Shown in pieces: positions 44,461-54,308 of a stretch of DNA of 64,000 nt (positions within the stretch are counted from its first letter, which is position 1; each line of letters begins with the position of its first letter). A program made the translations under genes and the position numbers. Where the stretch lies: NCBI RefSeq assembly GCF_000192475.1, contig NZ_AEYW01000004.1, positions 62,001-126,000 on the forward strand. The letters run 5' to 3'. The stretch is from Ruegeria conchae (lineage in GTDB: Bacteria > Pseudomonadota > Alphaproteobacteria > Rhodobacterales > Rhodobacteraceae). The notes under the pieces are model-generated. The model had not been told where the DNA came from and ran no database searches. It was given only the letters and a program-made list of their open reading frames with translations.

Positions 44461-44943
44461 ATGGCCAAGCAGAAGCAGAAAACTGACTCGAATTACAAAG
44501 TGATCGCCGAAAACCGGCGTGCGCGCTTCGATTACGCGATCGAAGACGATATCGAGTGCGGCATTGTTCTGGAAGGGTCCGAGGTCAAATCTCTGCGCGC
44601 AAGCGGGTCGAACATTGCTGAAAGCTATGCGTCAGTCGATGGCGGAGAGTTGTGGCTGATAAACAGCTATATTGCGCCATACGAGCAGGCCAAGGTTTTC
44701 AAGCACGAAGAGCGCCGCCGCCGTAAGCTGCTGGTGTCGCGCAAAGAGTTGGCAAACCTGTGGAACGCCACTCAGCGCAAGGGTATGACGCTGGTGCCGT
44801 TGGTGCTGTACTTCAACCACAAAGGCCGGGCGAAGCTGAAGATCGGCATCGCCAAGGGTAAGAAGCTACACGATAAGCGCGAAACACAGGCCAAGCGCGA
44901 CTGGTCACGCCAGAAACAGCGTCTGATGAAGGACCACAGCTAG
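44461..44943 (+). CDS. smpB: SsrA-binding protein SmpB
   Basis: 160 residues: [34 protein letters not shown] at the start, [23 protein letters not shown] and a C-terminal [23 protein letters not shown]. It brings tmRNA to ribosomes stalled on non-stop mRNAs. It is 44 bases after idi with no clear SD. Its stop overlaps the glpK stop on the opposite strand through CTAG. Confidence 0.95.
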   Translation: MAKQKQKTDSNYKVIAENRRARFDYAIEDDIECGIVLEGSEVKSLRASGSNIAESYASVDGGELWLINSYIAPYEQAKVFKHEERRRRKLLVSRKELANLWNATQRKGMTLVPLVLYFNHKGRAKLKIGIAKGKKLHDKRETQAKRDWSRQKQRLMKDHS

Positions 44944-46418
44944 AACGCCATGGTAGCCTGAACGGCCCGCTGCCAGCGCGCATAGGCCGCGTCTCGGTCG
45001 GCCTCGGCCTTCTGGGGTTCAAACCGACAGTCAAGATCCCAGGTTTCGGCGAATCCTGCCTGATCCGGGTAGACACCTGCTTTCATTCCCGCCAGCCATG
45101 CGGCACCCAGCGCGGTGGTTTCCTGCATCACCGGGCGGTCAACGGGCGCGCCCAGAATGTCCGAAAGCCCCTGCATGGCCCAGTCCGATGCGCTCATCCC
45201 GCCATCGACGCGCAGGATCACGTCAGCCTCGGCCCCCCAATCGCCCTGCATTGCGTGCCATAGGTCGCGGGTTTGGAACGCGATGCTTTCCAACGTGGCG
45301 CGCGTGATTTCGGCGCGGCCGGAATTGCGGGTCAGGCCAAAGATTGCGCCGCGGCAATCGGGTTTCCAATAGGGCGCACCGAGCCCGGTAAAGGCAGGCA
45401 CAAGGACAACATGTTGGTTTGGATCAGCTTGCGCGGCCAGTTCACCGCTTTGCGGTGCGGCTTCGATGATTTGCAACGCATCGCGCAGCCATTGCACTGC
45501 CGCACCGGCGATGAAGATCGAGCCCTCAAGCGCATAAGTTTTCTGCCCGTCCAGCTGATAGGCAATGGTGGTCAGCAGGCGGTTCTTCGATTCAACCGGC
45601 TGTGCGCCGGTATTAAGTAGCGCGAAACAACCCGTGCCGTAGGTGGATTTCATCATGCCCGGCTGGAAACAGGCCTGCCCGATGGTGGCAGCCTGTTGAT
45701 CTCCTGCCACGCCGAGAATCGGGATTTTACTGCCAAACAGGGATGTTGATCCGAAATCTGCGGCACAATCCCGCACATCGGGCAACAAGGCCTGGGGGAT
45801 GTCCAGCAAGTCACAAATCTCGCTGCTCCATTCCCCTTTATGTATGTCGAACAGCAATGTACGGGCCGCATTGGTGGCGTCGGTGGCGTGCACACGTCCT
45901 TCAGTAAGGCGCCAGATCAGGAAGGTATCGATAGTGCCGAACAGCAACTCTCCAGCGGCGGCGCGGTCGCGCGCGCCTGGCACGGTATCCAGAAGCCATT
46001 TGACCTTTGTGCCCGAGAAATAAGGGTCCAGCAGCAGCCCCGTCTGGGCGGTCACGTCATCTTCGCAACCCGCTTTGCGAAGACGTTCGCAAATTTCAGC
46101 AGTGCGCCGGTCCTGCCAGACAATCGCGTTGTGAATCGGGGCACCAGTGGCGCGATCCCAGATAACTGTGGTTTCGCGTTGATTGGTGATCCCAATTCCG
46201 GCGATTTGGTTGGCAGCAACGCCGACGGTTTTCAACACTTCCCGGCAAACGGTCAGGACGCTGTCCCATATTTCTTCCGCATCATGTTCGACCCAGCCTT
46301 CCTGCGGGAAATGCTGCGTAAACTCGTGCTGCGCAGTGCCGACGCGCTGCATTTGCGCGTCAAAAAGGATCGCACGAGACGATGTAGTGCCCTGATCGAT
46401 TGCCAGAATATAGGTCAT
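44940..46418 (-). CDS. glpK: Glycerol kinase
   Basis: 492 residues: [16 protein letters not shown] at the start, [45 protein letters not shown] and [12 protein letters not shown]. Phosphorylates glycerol to glycerol-3-phosphate. glpF, glpD and a glp regulator are not adjacent. A small inverted repeat (46430-46450) overlaps its SD (GGAGGGG). Confidence 0.95.
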   Translation of the reverse strand: MTYILAIDQGTTSSRAILFDAQMQRVGTAQHEFTQHFPQEGWVEHDAEEIWDSVLTVCREVLKTVGVAANQIAGIGITNQRETTVIWDRATGAPIHNAIVWQDRRTAEICERLRKAGCEDDVTAQTGLLLDPYFSGTKVKWLLDTVPGARDRAAAGELLFGTIDTFLIWRLTEGRVHATDATNAARTLLFDIHKGEWSSEICDLLDIPQALLPDVRDCAADFGSTSLFGSKIPILGVAGDQQAATIGQACFQPGMMKSTYGTGCFALLNTGAQPVESKNRLLTTIAYQLDGQKTYALEGSIFIAGAAVQWLRDALQIIEAAPQSGELAAQADPNQHVVLVPAFTGLGAPYWKPDCRGAIFGLTRNSGRAEITRATLESIAFQTRDLWHAMQGDWGAEADVILRVDGGMSASDWAMQGLSDILGAPVDRPVMQETTALGAAWLAGMKAGVYPDQAGFAETWDLDCRFEPQKAEADRDAAYARWQRAVQATMAF

Positions 46419-46429
46419 GCCTGCGCCCC

Positions 46430-46450
46430 TCCCGCATTGGTTTTGCGGGA
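46430..46450 (-). repeat. Small inverted repeat before glpK
   Basis: TCCCGC (46430-46435) and GCGGGA (46445-46450) with a 9-base loop. On the minus strand it adjoins the glpK SD, so it could modulate translation or mark the end of the panBC transcript; stability is modest. Confidence 0.35.
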
Positions 46451-46488
46451 CTTTAGCGCAAACAATGCCAAACGTGCCAGAGGGGAAA

Positions 46489-47340
46489 TCAGACCTTTGA
46501 CACCGGCAGATTATCGATCAGCCGCACGCCTTCAAGCATGGTCGCCGCGAACAAGCGCGCCGAGCGGTCGGCGTGGTTTAGCGGGTCCAGCGTATCGGCA
46601 CAGCGGAGTTGGAGATATTCCACCTCAGCGAAACCGGCGGCCAGCAGATCAGCCTGCGCTTGCGTCACTAGCGAGTTGAACGCCTCACCATTCTCCAGAG
46701 CCTGAACAAGTGCGCACATGATGCTATGTTTTTTAGCCGCAATTACCAACCCCCGATCTGACAGACTCTGGTTGCGCGAAGACATGGCAAGACCCGAGGG
46801 CTCTCGTACCGTCGGGCAACCAATCACCTCGATCGGAATATCCAGATCGCGGGCCATCCGTCGGACGATCATAAGCTGCTGATAGTCTTTTTCCCCAAAA
46901 TAGGCTCGATCCGCCTGCGTTTGCAGGAACAGTTTGGCGACAACGGTCGCCACGCCATCGAAATGACCCGGGCGGAATTCACCCTCCATTGTGTCAGTCA
47001 GGCCCGAGACCGAGACTGTGGTGGCGAATCCCTCGGGATAGATCTCCTGAGGGTCGGGTACGTAAATCGCATCAACGTCATAAGGGGCCAGCTTTTCCGC
47101 GTCTTCCTGTTCGGTGCGTGGATAGTTGGCAAGGTCTTCTGGGTTGTTGAACTGTTTGGGGTTCACGAAGATTGTCACGACCACCCGGTCGCAATCCGCC
47201 TTGGCTGCTTCGGCCAGTGACAGATGTCCTTGATGCAGCGCGCCCATAGTCGGGACGACTCCGATCACCTCGCCCTTTTGGCGCCATTCACGGGTCAATG
47301 CCCGCAAATCCGCCAACTGACGCAGAATAGGCGAGGTCAT
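46489..47340 (-). CDS. panC: Pantoate-beta-alanine ligase
   Basis: 283 residues with [16 protein letters not shown] (ATP-binding HIGH-like motif at residues 29-44), [43 protein letters not shown] and MSSRNQSLS. Makes pantothenate from pantoate and beta-alanine with ATP. Its ATG overlaps the panB stop (ATGA). Confidence 0.95.
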   Translation of the reverse strand: MTSPILRQLADLRALTREWRQKGEVIGVVPTMGALHQGHLSLAEAAKADCDRVVVTIFVNPKQFNNPEDLANYPRTEQEDAEKLAPYDVDAIYVPDPQEIYPEGFATTVSVSGLTDTMEGEFRPGHFDGVATVVAKLFLQTQADRAYFGEKDYQQLMIVRRMARDLDIPIEVIGCPTVREPSGLAMSSRNQSLSDRGLVIAAKKHSIMCALVQALENGEAFNSLVTQAQADLLAAGFAEVEYLQLRCADTLDPLNHADRSARLFAATMLEGVRLIDNLPVSKV

Positions 47341-48176
47341 GACTTGGACCCTTTTGAAGGGGTCTGATCTGCAAAGACATGTTCGTCTGCCGGAAAGCTG
47401 CGGGCACGAACCTCAGCTGCGTATTCTGCAATTGCTGCTTCGGCCAGCGGGCCAAGATCGGCATAGCGTTTGACGAATTTTGGTTTGAAAGCAGTGAAAA
47501 AGCCCAGCATGTCGTCTACCACCAGAATTTGCCCATCACACCCGGCCGAAGCACCAATGCCGATGGTGGGGATCGCAATCTGGGACGTGATCCGGTCAGC
47601 CAAGCTTTGCGGAACCTTCTCTAACACGACGGAAAACGCACCGGCCTCGGCAACGGCACGGGCGTCGGCCAGTACGGCATCGGCCTGTTTGTCGCGCCCC
47701 TGTACCTTGTAGCCACCCAACGTGTTGATCGATTGCGGTGTCAATCCGATATGCGCCATCACCGGGACGCCGCGTTTTACGAGAAACCGAATGGTTTCGG
47801 CCATCTCCACGCCGCCTTCCAGCTTAACGGCCCCTGCACCAGTTTCGGACATTAAGCGAGCCGCGTTTCGGAAGGCCTGCGCCGGGTCGTGCTCGTAACT
47901 GGCGAAGGGCATGTCGATCACCATCATGGCTCTGTCCAGCCCGCGGGCGACGGCCTGGCCGTGCATGATCATCATGTCCATTGTGACCCCGAGGGTCGAG
48001 GTCAACCCGTGCAGCACCATGCCGACGCTGTCACCGACCAGAACAAAGTCGCAATGCGCATCCATCAACCGCGCCATCGGCGTCGTGTAGGCAGTCAGCG
48101 AGACCAGAGGTTCAGTGCCTTTCCGGGCGCGGATATCCTCGGCGTTCGGGGCTTTCTTGTGGGCGGTGGCGCTCAT
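47337..48176 (-). CDS. panB: 3-methyl-2-oxobutanoate hydroxymethyltransferase
   Basis: 279 residues: [25 protein letters not shown] with metal-binding Asp, [15 protein letters not shown] segment [34 protein letters not shown] and [19 protein letters not shown]. First step of pantoate formation from ketoisovalerate and methylene-tetrahydrofolate. ATG 48176 follows GAGGAG; a GTG two codons earlier is less likely. Confidence 0.95.
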   Translation of the reverse strand: MSATAHKKAPNAEDIRARKGTEPLVSLTAYTTPMARLMDAHCDFVLVGDSVGMVLHGLTSTLGVTMDMMIMHGQAVARGLDRAMMVIDMPFASYEHDPAQAFRNAARLMSETGAGAVKLEGGVEMAETIRFLVKRGVPVMAHIGLTPQSINTLGGYKVQGRDKQADAVLADARAVAEAGAFSVVLEKVPQSLADRITSQIAIPTIGIGASAGCDGQILVVDDMLGFFTAFKPKFVKRYADLGPLAEAAIAEYAAEVRARSFPADEHVFADQTPSKGSKS

Positions 48177-48234
48177 GATCACTCCTCGCAGGGTTCATGT
48201 TGCAGTGCGGCATAGCAGATGCGGCAGACGCAAA

Positions 48235-48279
48235 GAAACCCCGGTTGCGCCAACAATCCCTTGATTGACCCGGGGTTTC
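48235..48279. repeat. Long-loop inverted repeat between panB and the ABC operon
   Basis: GAAACCCCGG (48235-48244) and CCGGGGTTTC (48270-48279) are perfectly complementary, with a 25-base loop, in the divergent gap. No T-run follows. It could be a leader structure or a protein site. Confidence 0.4.
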
Positions 48280-48346
48280 TGGCAGGATCAGTCTCAGAAC
48301 GATCCGTAGTCAGCGGAATAGTCGTAAAATGTGGGGAGAGATTTTC

Positions 48347-49834
48347 ATGACAAAGCAGCGCTTTCGCTCATTCGCGTCGGCCTTGGCCCTAGGTGCCAGC
48401 CTGTTTGCCACGCAGGCTCTGGCTAAATCCGACATCACCATCGCCATGCAGCTAGAGCCGCCGCATCTGGACCCAACCAGCGCCGCCGCTCAGGCAATCG
48501 ATTCGGTTGTCTACACCAACATCTTCGAAGGTCTGACCCGCTTTATGGGCGATGGATCGGTTGTTCCCGGGTTGGCTGAAAGCTGGGAGATTTCGGATGA
48601 CGGCACCATCTACACATTCAAACTGCGCGATGGCGTGACTTTTCATGACGGCACTACGATGGATGCCGAGGACGTTAAGTTCAGCCTCGACCGGGCGACT
48701 GCGGAAGACAGCGCCAATGCACAAAAGGCTCTGTTTGCTGGGATTGAGACTGTCGAAGTTGTAGATCCTCTGACCGTTCAGGTGACGTTGAAGGAACCGA
48801 ACGGTAATTTCCTCTTCAACCTTGCCTGGGGTGACGCGGTCATCGTTGCGCCGGAAAGCATCGAGAATATAAAGACCAACCCGGTTGGCACGGGTGCATT
48901 CACCTTTGCGGATTGGGTGCAAGGGGACAGCATCACCCTGAATCGAAATCCTGACTATTGGGGCGATCAGCCCGCGTTAGAGACTGCAACGTTCAAATTT
49001 ATTTCGGACCCGACCGCCGCCTTCGCCGCCATGATGGCCGAGGATGTGGACGTGTTCGACAACTTCCCTGCGCCCGAGAACCTGCCTCAGTTCGAGGCCG
49101 ATCCGCGCTTTCAGGTCCTTGTCGGTTCGACTGAGGGTGAGACAATCCTATCGACCAACAACAAACAAGAACCCTTCGACGATGTACTCGTGCGGCAGGC
49201 CCTAGCCCATGCCATCGACCGGCAAGCCATCATCGACGGCGCGATGTTCGGTTATGGCACGCCCATCGGCACTCATTTCGCGCCGCACAACCCGGCTTAT
49301 GTCGATCTGACTGGTAATTCGGCCTACGACCCTGAGAAAGCTAAGGCACTTCTCGCCGAGGCCGGATATCCCGACGGGTTTGAGACCACTCTGCACCTGC
49401 CGCCGCCCTCTTACGCTCGGCGCGGGGGTGAGATCATCGCTGCTCAGCTGGCCGAGATTGGCATCAAAGCCGAGATCATTAATGTGGAATGGGCGCAATG
49501 GCTGGAAAGCGTGTTCAAAGGCAAGGAGTTCGGCCTGACCATCGTCAGTCACACCGAGCCGATGGATATCGGTATCTATGCGCGTCCTGAATATTACTTC
49601 CAATATGACAGCACCGATTTTCAGGCTTTGATGGAAACTCTGAATTCTACCACCGACCCTGATGAACGCACTCGTCTGTTGGGAGAGGCGCAGCGCCTGA
49701 TCGCAACCGATTACGTCAACGGGTATCTGTTTCAGCTTGCCAAGCTCGGGGTTGCCAAGGCGGGTGTTCAGGGTCTGTGGGAAAACGCGCCCACCGCAGC
49801 GATCGACCTGACTGCCATCAGCTGGGACGAATAG
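48347..49834 (+). CDS. ABC transporter substrate-binding protein, peptide/nickel type (SBP_bac_5)
   Basis: 495 residues: signal peptide (about 1-26, ending TQALA) and a DppA/OppA-like domain with QLEPPHLDPTSA, GLAESWEISDDGTIYTFKLRDGVTFHDG, VRQALAHAIDRQAI, YNPE-like DPEKAKALLAEAGYPDG. Captures a peptide-like or amino-compound substrate. GGGGAGAG precedes the ATG at 48347. It is the first gene of an operon through to the ATPase. Confidence 0.9.
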   Translation: MTKQRFRSFASALALGASLFATQALAKSDITIAMQLEPPHLDPTSAAAQAIDSVVYTNIFEGLTRFMGDGSVVPGLAESWEISDDGTIYTFKLRDGVTFHDGTTMDAEDVKFSLDRATAEDSANAQKALFAGIETVEVVDPLTVQVTLKEPNGNFLFNLAWGDAVIVAPESIENIKTNPVGTGAFTFADWVQGDSITLNRNPDYWGDQPALETATFKFISDPTAAFAAMMAEDVDVFDNFPAPENLPQFEADPRFQVLVGSTEGETILSTNNKQEPFDDVLVRQALAHAIDRQAIIDGAMFGYGTPIGTHFAPHNPAYVDLTGNSAYDPEKAKALLAEAGYPDGFETTLHLPPPSYARRGGEIIAAQLAEIGIKAEIINVEWAQWLESVFKGKEFGLTIVSHTEPMDIGIYARPEYYFQYDSTDFQALMETLNSTTDPDERTRLLGEAQRLIATDYVNGYLFQLAKLGVAKAGVQGLWENAPTAAIDLTAISWDE

Positions 49835-49853
49835 ACCCTAGGGAGGTCCGTGC

Positions 49854-50873
49854 ATGGTCAAGTCAATCTTCGTCGCTCTTACCGTCGCGGCGCAGATCGC
49901 TATTACACCTGTTGCTCGGGCCGACTCATCGCTTGGCCAGGCGGTTGAGTTGTGGCTGCAAGGCGACGATGAGCAGGCCCTGCCCATGCTGGCAGAGCTT
50001 GCCGCTGAAGGTGACGTAGAAGCGCGCCTGTTACTGGGTCGGATCGAAACATCGGATCTGGGGCCGTCGCCATATCGTCAATCGCTGGGACCCAAACAGT
50101 CGCGAAAGCTTTTTCGCCAGAAAGATTGGTCGGCTTTTGGGCAGTCGTGGTTAACGGTCGAGGCACGCGCTGGAAACGAGTTGGCGCAAACTTTACTCCA
50201 GGCCAAGCATCCGAACCCCAATCTTGACCTGATCGCAAAACTCAACGCGCTTGGTGAGCATCAGGCCACGGATTATCCAACACGCATCGTGGCTCTGTAT
50301 GGTAGCGCCAGCATGCGTGAGACGCTGCAGGCCAACGATCAAGTCATGCAGGCCTTGAAACCCTACTTGGCCTATCTGTCCCAAACTCCAGAACCACGCG
50401 GAGACGGGCTGGCCGCATTGCGCCACATTCAACCTGATCCGGTCGACGCAAGTTCGGACCAGGCGCTGGGTATGGCGGGTCTGCTGGCGCTTGGGTTAGG
50501 GTACGGCGATATCTCCCCGGACAACCCGTGGCGTCAATCGGTAGAGAACTGGCTGATGTCTTCTGAAGCAACACACCCCATTGCGCAACTTTGCAATCAG
50601 CAATGTGCCGATGACGCACCGGCCTGCGCTTTTGCGTTTTTGGCACTGACGGGCGGGTACTTCGAGGTCATCCGTATCGACAGCCCGCTTGAAACGGTGA
50701 TCCCGCAAAATGAATTTCTGGATAGCCCGCGCGCCCGGCTGATGGTCCTGCGACGCGCGGCGCTGGCTCGCACTGAAACCAATCTTGAATGGCTGTCAGA
50801 GACCGAGCCCGCCGCCAATCTCTCGGCCTGTGCGATCAAACTGGTCAATGACGAACGACAGGCCTACGAGTAG
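49854..50873 (+). CDS. Exported hypothetical protein inside an ABC transporter operon
   Basis: 339 residues with a signal peptide (cleavage after about PVARA). The mature N-terminus has alternating short alpha-helical units (AVELWLQGDDEQALPMLAELAAEGDVEARLLLGRIE) like TPR or Sel1 repeats, and the middle has four Cys (CNQQCADDAPAC...). It sits between the binding protein and permease genes. I do not recognise a family. It could help the binding protein or act in the envelope; nothing in the sequence decides. Confidence 0.6.
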   Translation: MVKSIFVALTVAAQIAITPVARADSSLGQAVELWLQGDDEQALPMLAELAAEGDVEARLLLGRIETSDLGPSPYRQSLGPKQSRKLFRQKDWSAFGQSWLTVEARAGNELAQTLLQAKHPNPNLDLIAKLNALGEHQATDYPTRIVALYGSASMRETLQANDQVMQALKPYLAYLSQTPEPRGDGLAALRHIQPDPVDASSDQALGMAGLLALGLGYGDISPDNPWRQSVENWLMSSEATHPIAQLCNQQCADDAPACAFAFLALTGGYFEVIRIDSPLETVIPQNEFLDSPRARLMVLRRAALARTETNLEWLSETEPAANLSACAIKLVNDERQAYE

Positions 50874-50913
50874 GTGCTGGACCCGCGCAATCCAGACACT
50901 TAACCTGTTACCA

Positions 50914-51861
50914 ATGCTACGTTATGCCCTCAAACGCCTGTTGTCGCTGATCCTGAGTCTGGCCGTCGCATCGGTTGTCATCTTCGCGGTGATCGAGATT
51001 GCGCCCGGTGATCCGGCGTCGTTCATGCTGGGTGTGAACGCGCAGGCAGACACTTTGGCCGCCCTGCGGGCTGAATTGGGTCTCGATGTCTCCAAAGTCG
51101 AACGGTATTTCAACTGGGTCGGCGGGATGCTGGTTGGGGATTTCGGCACATCCTACACTTATCGCACGCCGGTGTCGCAGATGATTACGGATCGACTATG
51201 GGTGTCGTTGCCGCTGGCGTTGTACGCACTGACCCTGTCCACGCTTATTGCGTTTCCCGCTGGTATCTATGCAGCGGCACGGCGTGGCAAACCGGGTGAC
51301 TTGGCTGTAATGGGCGCAACGCAACTCGGGATAGCAGTGCCGAACTTCTGGTTTGCAATGATGCTGGTGCTGATCTTTGCGATCAATCTGCGCTGGTTCA
51401 ATGCCGGCGGGTTCGCGGGTTGGGAAAACGGCTTCTGGACCGGCCTGCATTCTCTGACCCTGCCTGCGATCGCCCTAGCCCTGCCGCAGGCGGCTATTCT
51501 TGCGCGGGTCATGCGATCGGCATTGCTGGACATTCTGGCCGAGGATTTTATGCGTACTGCCCGCGCCAAGGGCCTGTCACGCCGTCAGGCACTGTGGCGA
51601 CACGGGGTGCGGAATGCTCTGATTCCTGTGCTGACGATCATCGGGCTCCAATTTTCCTTCCTGCTGGCAGGCTCAATCATCATCGAACAGGTTTTCTATC
51701 TGCCAGGCCTCGGACGGCTGGTGTTTCAGGCGATTTCTGCACGTGACCTGATCGTAGTGGAATCGGTCGTCATGTTGCTGGTCTTCGCCGTCATCATGGT
51801 GAACTTTTTGGTCGATTTGGCCTATGCCGCTGTCGATCCAAGACTGAGGAGCAGGACATGA
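50914..51861 (+). CDS. ABC transporter permease, DppB type
   Basis: 315 residues, six hydrophobic segments. EIAPGDPASFMLG near residue 29 is the DppB-type motif, and RTARAKGLSRRQALWRHGVRNALIPVLTIIG is the coupling loop. The ATG at 50914 gives the standard LRYALKRLL start; an in-frame start further upstream would lie in the previous gene. ATGA overlap with the next permease. Confidence 0.88.
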   Translation: MLRYALKRLLSLILSLAVASVVIFAVIEIAPGDPASFMLGVNAQADTLAALRAELGLDVSKVERYFNWVGGMLVGDFGTSYTYRTPVSQMITDRLWVSLPLALYALTLSTLIAFPAGIYAAARRGKPGDLAVMGATQLGIAVPNFWFAMMLVLIFAINLRWFNAGGFAGWENGFWTGLHSLTLPAIALALPQAAILARVMRSALLDILAEDFMRTARAKGLSRRQALWRHGVRNALIPVLTIIGLQFSFLLAGSIIIEQVFYLPGLGRLVFQAISARDLIVVESVVMLLVFAVIMVNFLVDLAYAAVDPRLRSRT

Positions 51862-52673
51862 GCCGCAACCTAATCCTCGGTGCCGCGCTGTCCTCACTGG
51901 TGCTTTTGGCAGCGCTCGTATCGTTTGTCTGGACGCCATATGACCATGCCGCGCTCAATATTCCGGCCAAGCTGCAACCGCCAAACACACAACACTGGTT
52001 CGGCACCGATCATTTCGGGCGCGACATGTTCTCGATGATCATGGTCGGCGCGCGTACCTCGATTGCGGTGGCGTTGGTGGCCGTCGGGATCGGCATGGCG
52101 CTGGGCGTCCCCTTGGGCCTGACCGCTGCCGCGCGCAAAGGATCGTGGCTGGACGAAGTCATCATGCGCGGCAATGATCTGGTCTTTGCATTTCCCTCTC
52201 TTGTCATCGCCATTCTGATCACCGCTGTCTTTGGTGCCGGGGCCATCAACGCGATCATCGCCATTGGTATCTTCAACATCCCTGTCTTTGCGCGCATCAC
52301 CCGAGGTGCGGCCCTGTCGCTGTGGGAGCGCGAGTTCATCCTCGCCGCCCGCGTGTCAGGCAAAGGGGCGGCACGCATATCGGCTGAACACATCCTGCCC
52401 AATGTCGCCAATCTGCTGATCGTTCAGGGAACGATTCAATTCTCTCTGGGTATTCTGGCCGAGGCCGGGCTGTCTTATGTCGGCCTGGGCGCGCAACCGC
52501 CCACACCAAGCTGGGGCAGAATGCTGGCCGACGCGCAAACAATGGTCAGTTTTGCCCCGCATTTGGCTCTGATTCCAGGTTTGGCGATCATCGTGACGGT
52601 TCTAGGTCTGAACCTTCTGGGTGATGGCTTGCGCGACTGGTTAGACCCTCGGATACGGGTGGCCCGCGCATGA
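51858..52673 (+). CDS. ABC transporter permease, DppC type
   Basis: 271 residues, about six hydrophobic segments, with HWFGTDHFGRDMFSMIMVGAR (DppC hallmark), the coupling loop ILAARVSGKGAARISAEHILPNV, and EAGLSYVGLGAQPPTPSWGRML. Pairs with the DppB-type protein. Both ends overlap the neighbouring genes by ATGA, so the operon is translationally coupled. Confidence 0.88.
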   Translation: MSRNLILGAALSSLVLLAALVSFVWTPYDHAALNIPAKLQPPNTQHWFGTDHFGRDMFSMIMVGARTSIAVALVAVGIGMALGVPLGLTAAARKGSWLDEVIMRGNDLVFAFPSLVIAILITAVFGAGAINAIIAIGIFNIPVFARITRGAALSLWEREFILAARVSGKGAARISAEHILPNVANLLIVQGTIQFSLGILAEAGLSYVGLGAQPPTPSWGRMLADAQTMVSFAPHLALIPGLAIIVTVLGLNLLGDGLRDWLDPRIRVARA

Positions 52674-54268
52674 GCTTACTTGAGATCAAGGACCTTTCGC
52701 TAACCATTCACGGCACTCAAATCCTGAAACGGATCAACCTATCACTTGCGCCGGGGAAGATTGTGGCTGTGACGGGCGAGAGCGGTTCAGGCAAGTCTAT
52801 GACCGCCCTTGCCGTGATGCAGTTGCTACCCAACGGGGCCGATGCGGAAGGGCTGCTGCAGCTTGACGGTCAGAACCTGCTGAATCAGTCAGAAGCAGAG
52901 ATGTGCGCCCTGCGGGGTGCCGCGATCGGAATGGTGTTCCAAGAACCGATGACCGCCCTAAACCCTGTGAAAACCATCGGCGATCAGGTGATGGAGACCA
53001 TCCTGATCCACAGGGCCGTGCCCCCCGCCCAGGCGCGCGCACGAGCCGAAGAGGTTTTGGCGCGGGTCGGATTGCCCACCGACCGGTTCCCTATGACACG
53101 CTTTCCGCACGAGCTGTCGGGTGGACAGCGTCAGCGTGTGGTTATCGCCATGGCGATTGCGTTGCGCCCCCGGCTACTGATCGCAGATGAGCCGACAACG
53201 GCGCTGGACGTGACGACGCAGGCACAAATCCTCGACTTGCTCAAAGGGCTGGTGACGGAATACGGCATGGGGCTGCTGATGATCACCCATGATTTGGCAG
53301 TGGTTGCTGGCATGGCGGATCAGATCGTGGTTATGCGGCATGGCGAGGTGGTCGAAACCGGCGCAACCGAACATCTGCTACGCCATATGCAACACCCCTA
53401 TACCCGCATGCTGTTCGAGGCTTCGGGGCATCAGGTCAACCTGCCGGTAGCCCCAGAGCCACGGCCATTGCTGGAAGTCGAGAATGTTGTGCGCGATTAC
53501 CGCCTGCCCAGAAAGCGCTTGTTCGATGCACCTGGCCATCACCTGGCCGTCGATCAGGTTAGCTTTACGCTGAACCGAGGGGAACGATTGGGGTTGGTTG
53601 GTGAGTCCGGCTGCGGAAAATCGACCCTAACACGGGCTATATTGGGTCTCGAAGAGGTGCAACAAGGCCGAATATCTCTGGATGGTCAGCCTGTATTTAC
53701 AGGCCATAAACCCAATCTGGCAGTACGTCGCAAGATGCAGGTGGTGTTTCAGGACCCCTACGGCAGTTTCAATCCGCGCCACAGGGTTGCGCGCCTGATC
53801 ACCGAACCATTTCACCTGCTCGAAACCCCGCCAACCGGGTCCGAACGGCAGGATCGCATTGCCGAACTGCTTACTGCGGTTGGCCTCAGCCCGGATGACT
53901 CAAGCAGGTATATCCACGAGTTTTCGGGCGGGCAACGCCAACGGATCGCCATCGCCCGTGCGCTGATCATCCAGCCCGAGCTGATCCTGTTCGATGAGGC
54001 TGTCTCGGCCCTCGATGTCTCGGTACGCGCCCAGATCCTCGATCTTCTGGTCGAGCTTTGTGAGACCTACGATCTGACCTATCTGTTCATCAGCCATGAT
54101 CTGAGTGTGGTTCGCACGATCACCGACCGCGTGCTGGTGATGCAGGCCGGCAAGATTGTCGAGCAGGGTGAAACCGAGCAGGTCTTTACCCAGCCACAGC
54201 ACCCCTCCACGCGAACGCTAATCGATGCAGCGCCCAGTCTGCCAGAGATCGGACAGGGGGCTGCATGA
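52670..54268 (+). CDS. Fused ABC ATPase of the dipeptide-type importer (DppD-DppF type)
   Basis: 532 residues with two ATPase domains in one chain. First: Walker [10 protein letters not shown] near 38, signature LSGGQRQR near 150, Walker [13 protein letters not shown] near 175. Second: Walker [10 protein letters not shown] near 315, FSGGQRQR near 423, [12 protein letters not shown] near 440. Powers the DppB/DppC pair. Such fusions occur in several alphaproteobacterial importers. Confidence 0.9.
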   Translation: MSLLEIKDLSLTIHGTQILKRINLSLAPGKIVAVTGESGSGKSMTALAVMQLLPNGADAEGLLQLDGQNLLNQSEAEMCALRGAAIGMVFQEPMTALNPVKTIGDQVMETILIHRAVPPAQARARAEEVLARVGLPTDRFPMTRFPHELSGGQRQRVVIAMAIALRPRLLIADEPTTALDVTTQAQILDLLKGLVTEYGMGLLMITHDLAVVAGMADQIVVMRHGEVVETGATEHLLRHMQHPYTRMLFEASGHQVNLPVAPEPRPLLEVENVVRDYRLPRKRLFDAPGHHLAVDQVSFTLNRGERLGLVGESGCGKSTLTRAILGLEEVQQGRISLDGQPVFTGHKPNLAVRRKMQVVFQDPYGSFNPRHRVARLITEPFHLLETPPTGSERQDRIAELLTAVGLSPDDSSRYIHEFSGGQRQRIAIARALIIQPELILFDEAVSALDVSVRAQILDLLVELCETYDLTYLFISHDLSVVRTITDRVLVMQAGKIVEQGETEQVFTQPQHPSTRTLIDAAPSLPEIGQGAA

Positions 54269-54308
54269 TCCATAAGCGCCTTATTAGAGCCTACTTTAGG
54301 AGTTTCTG

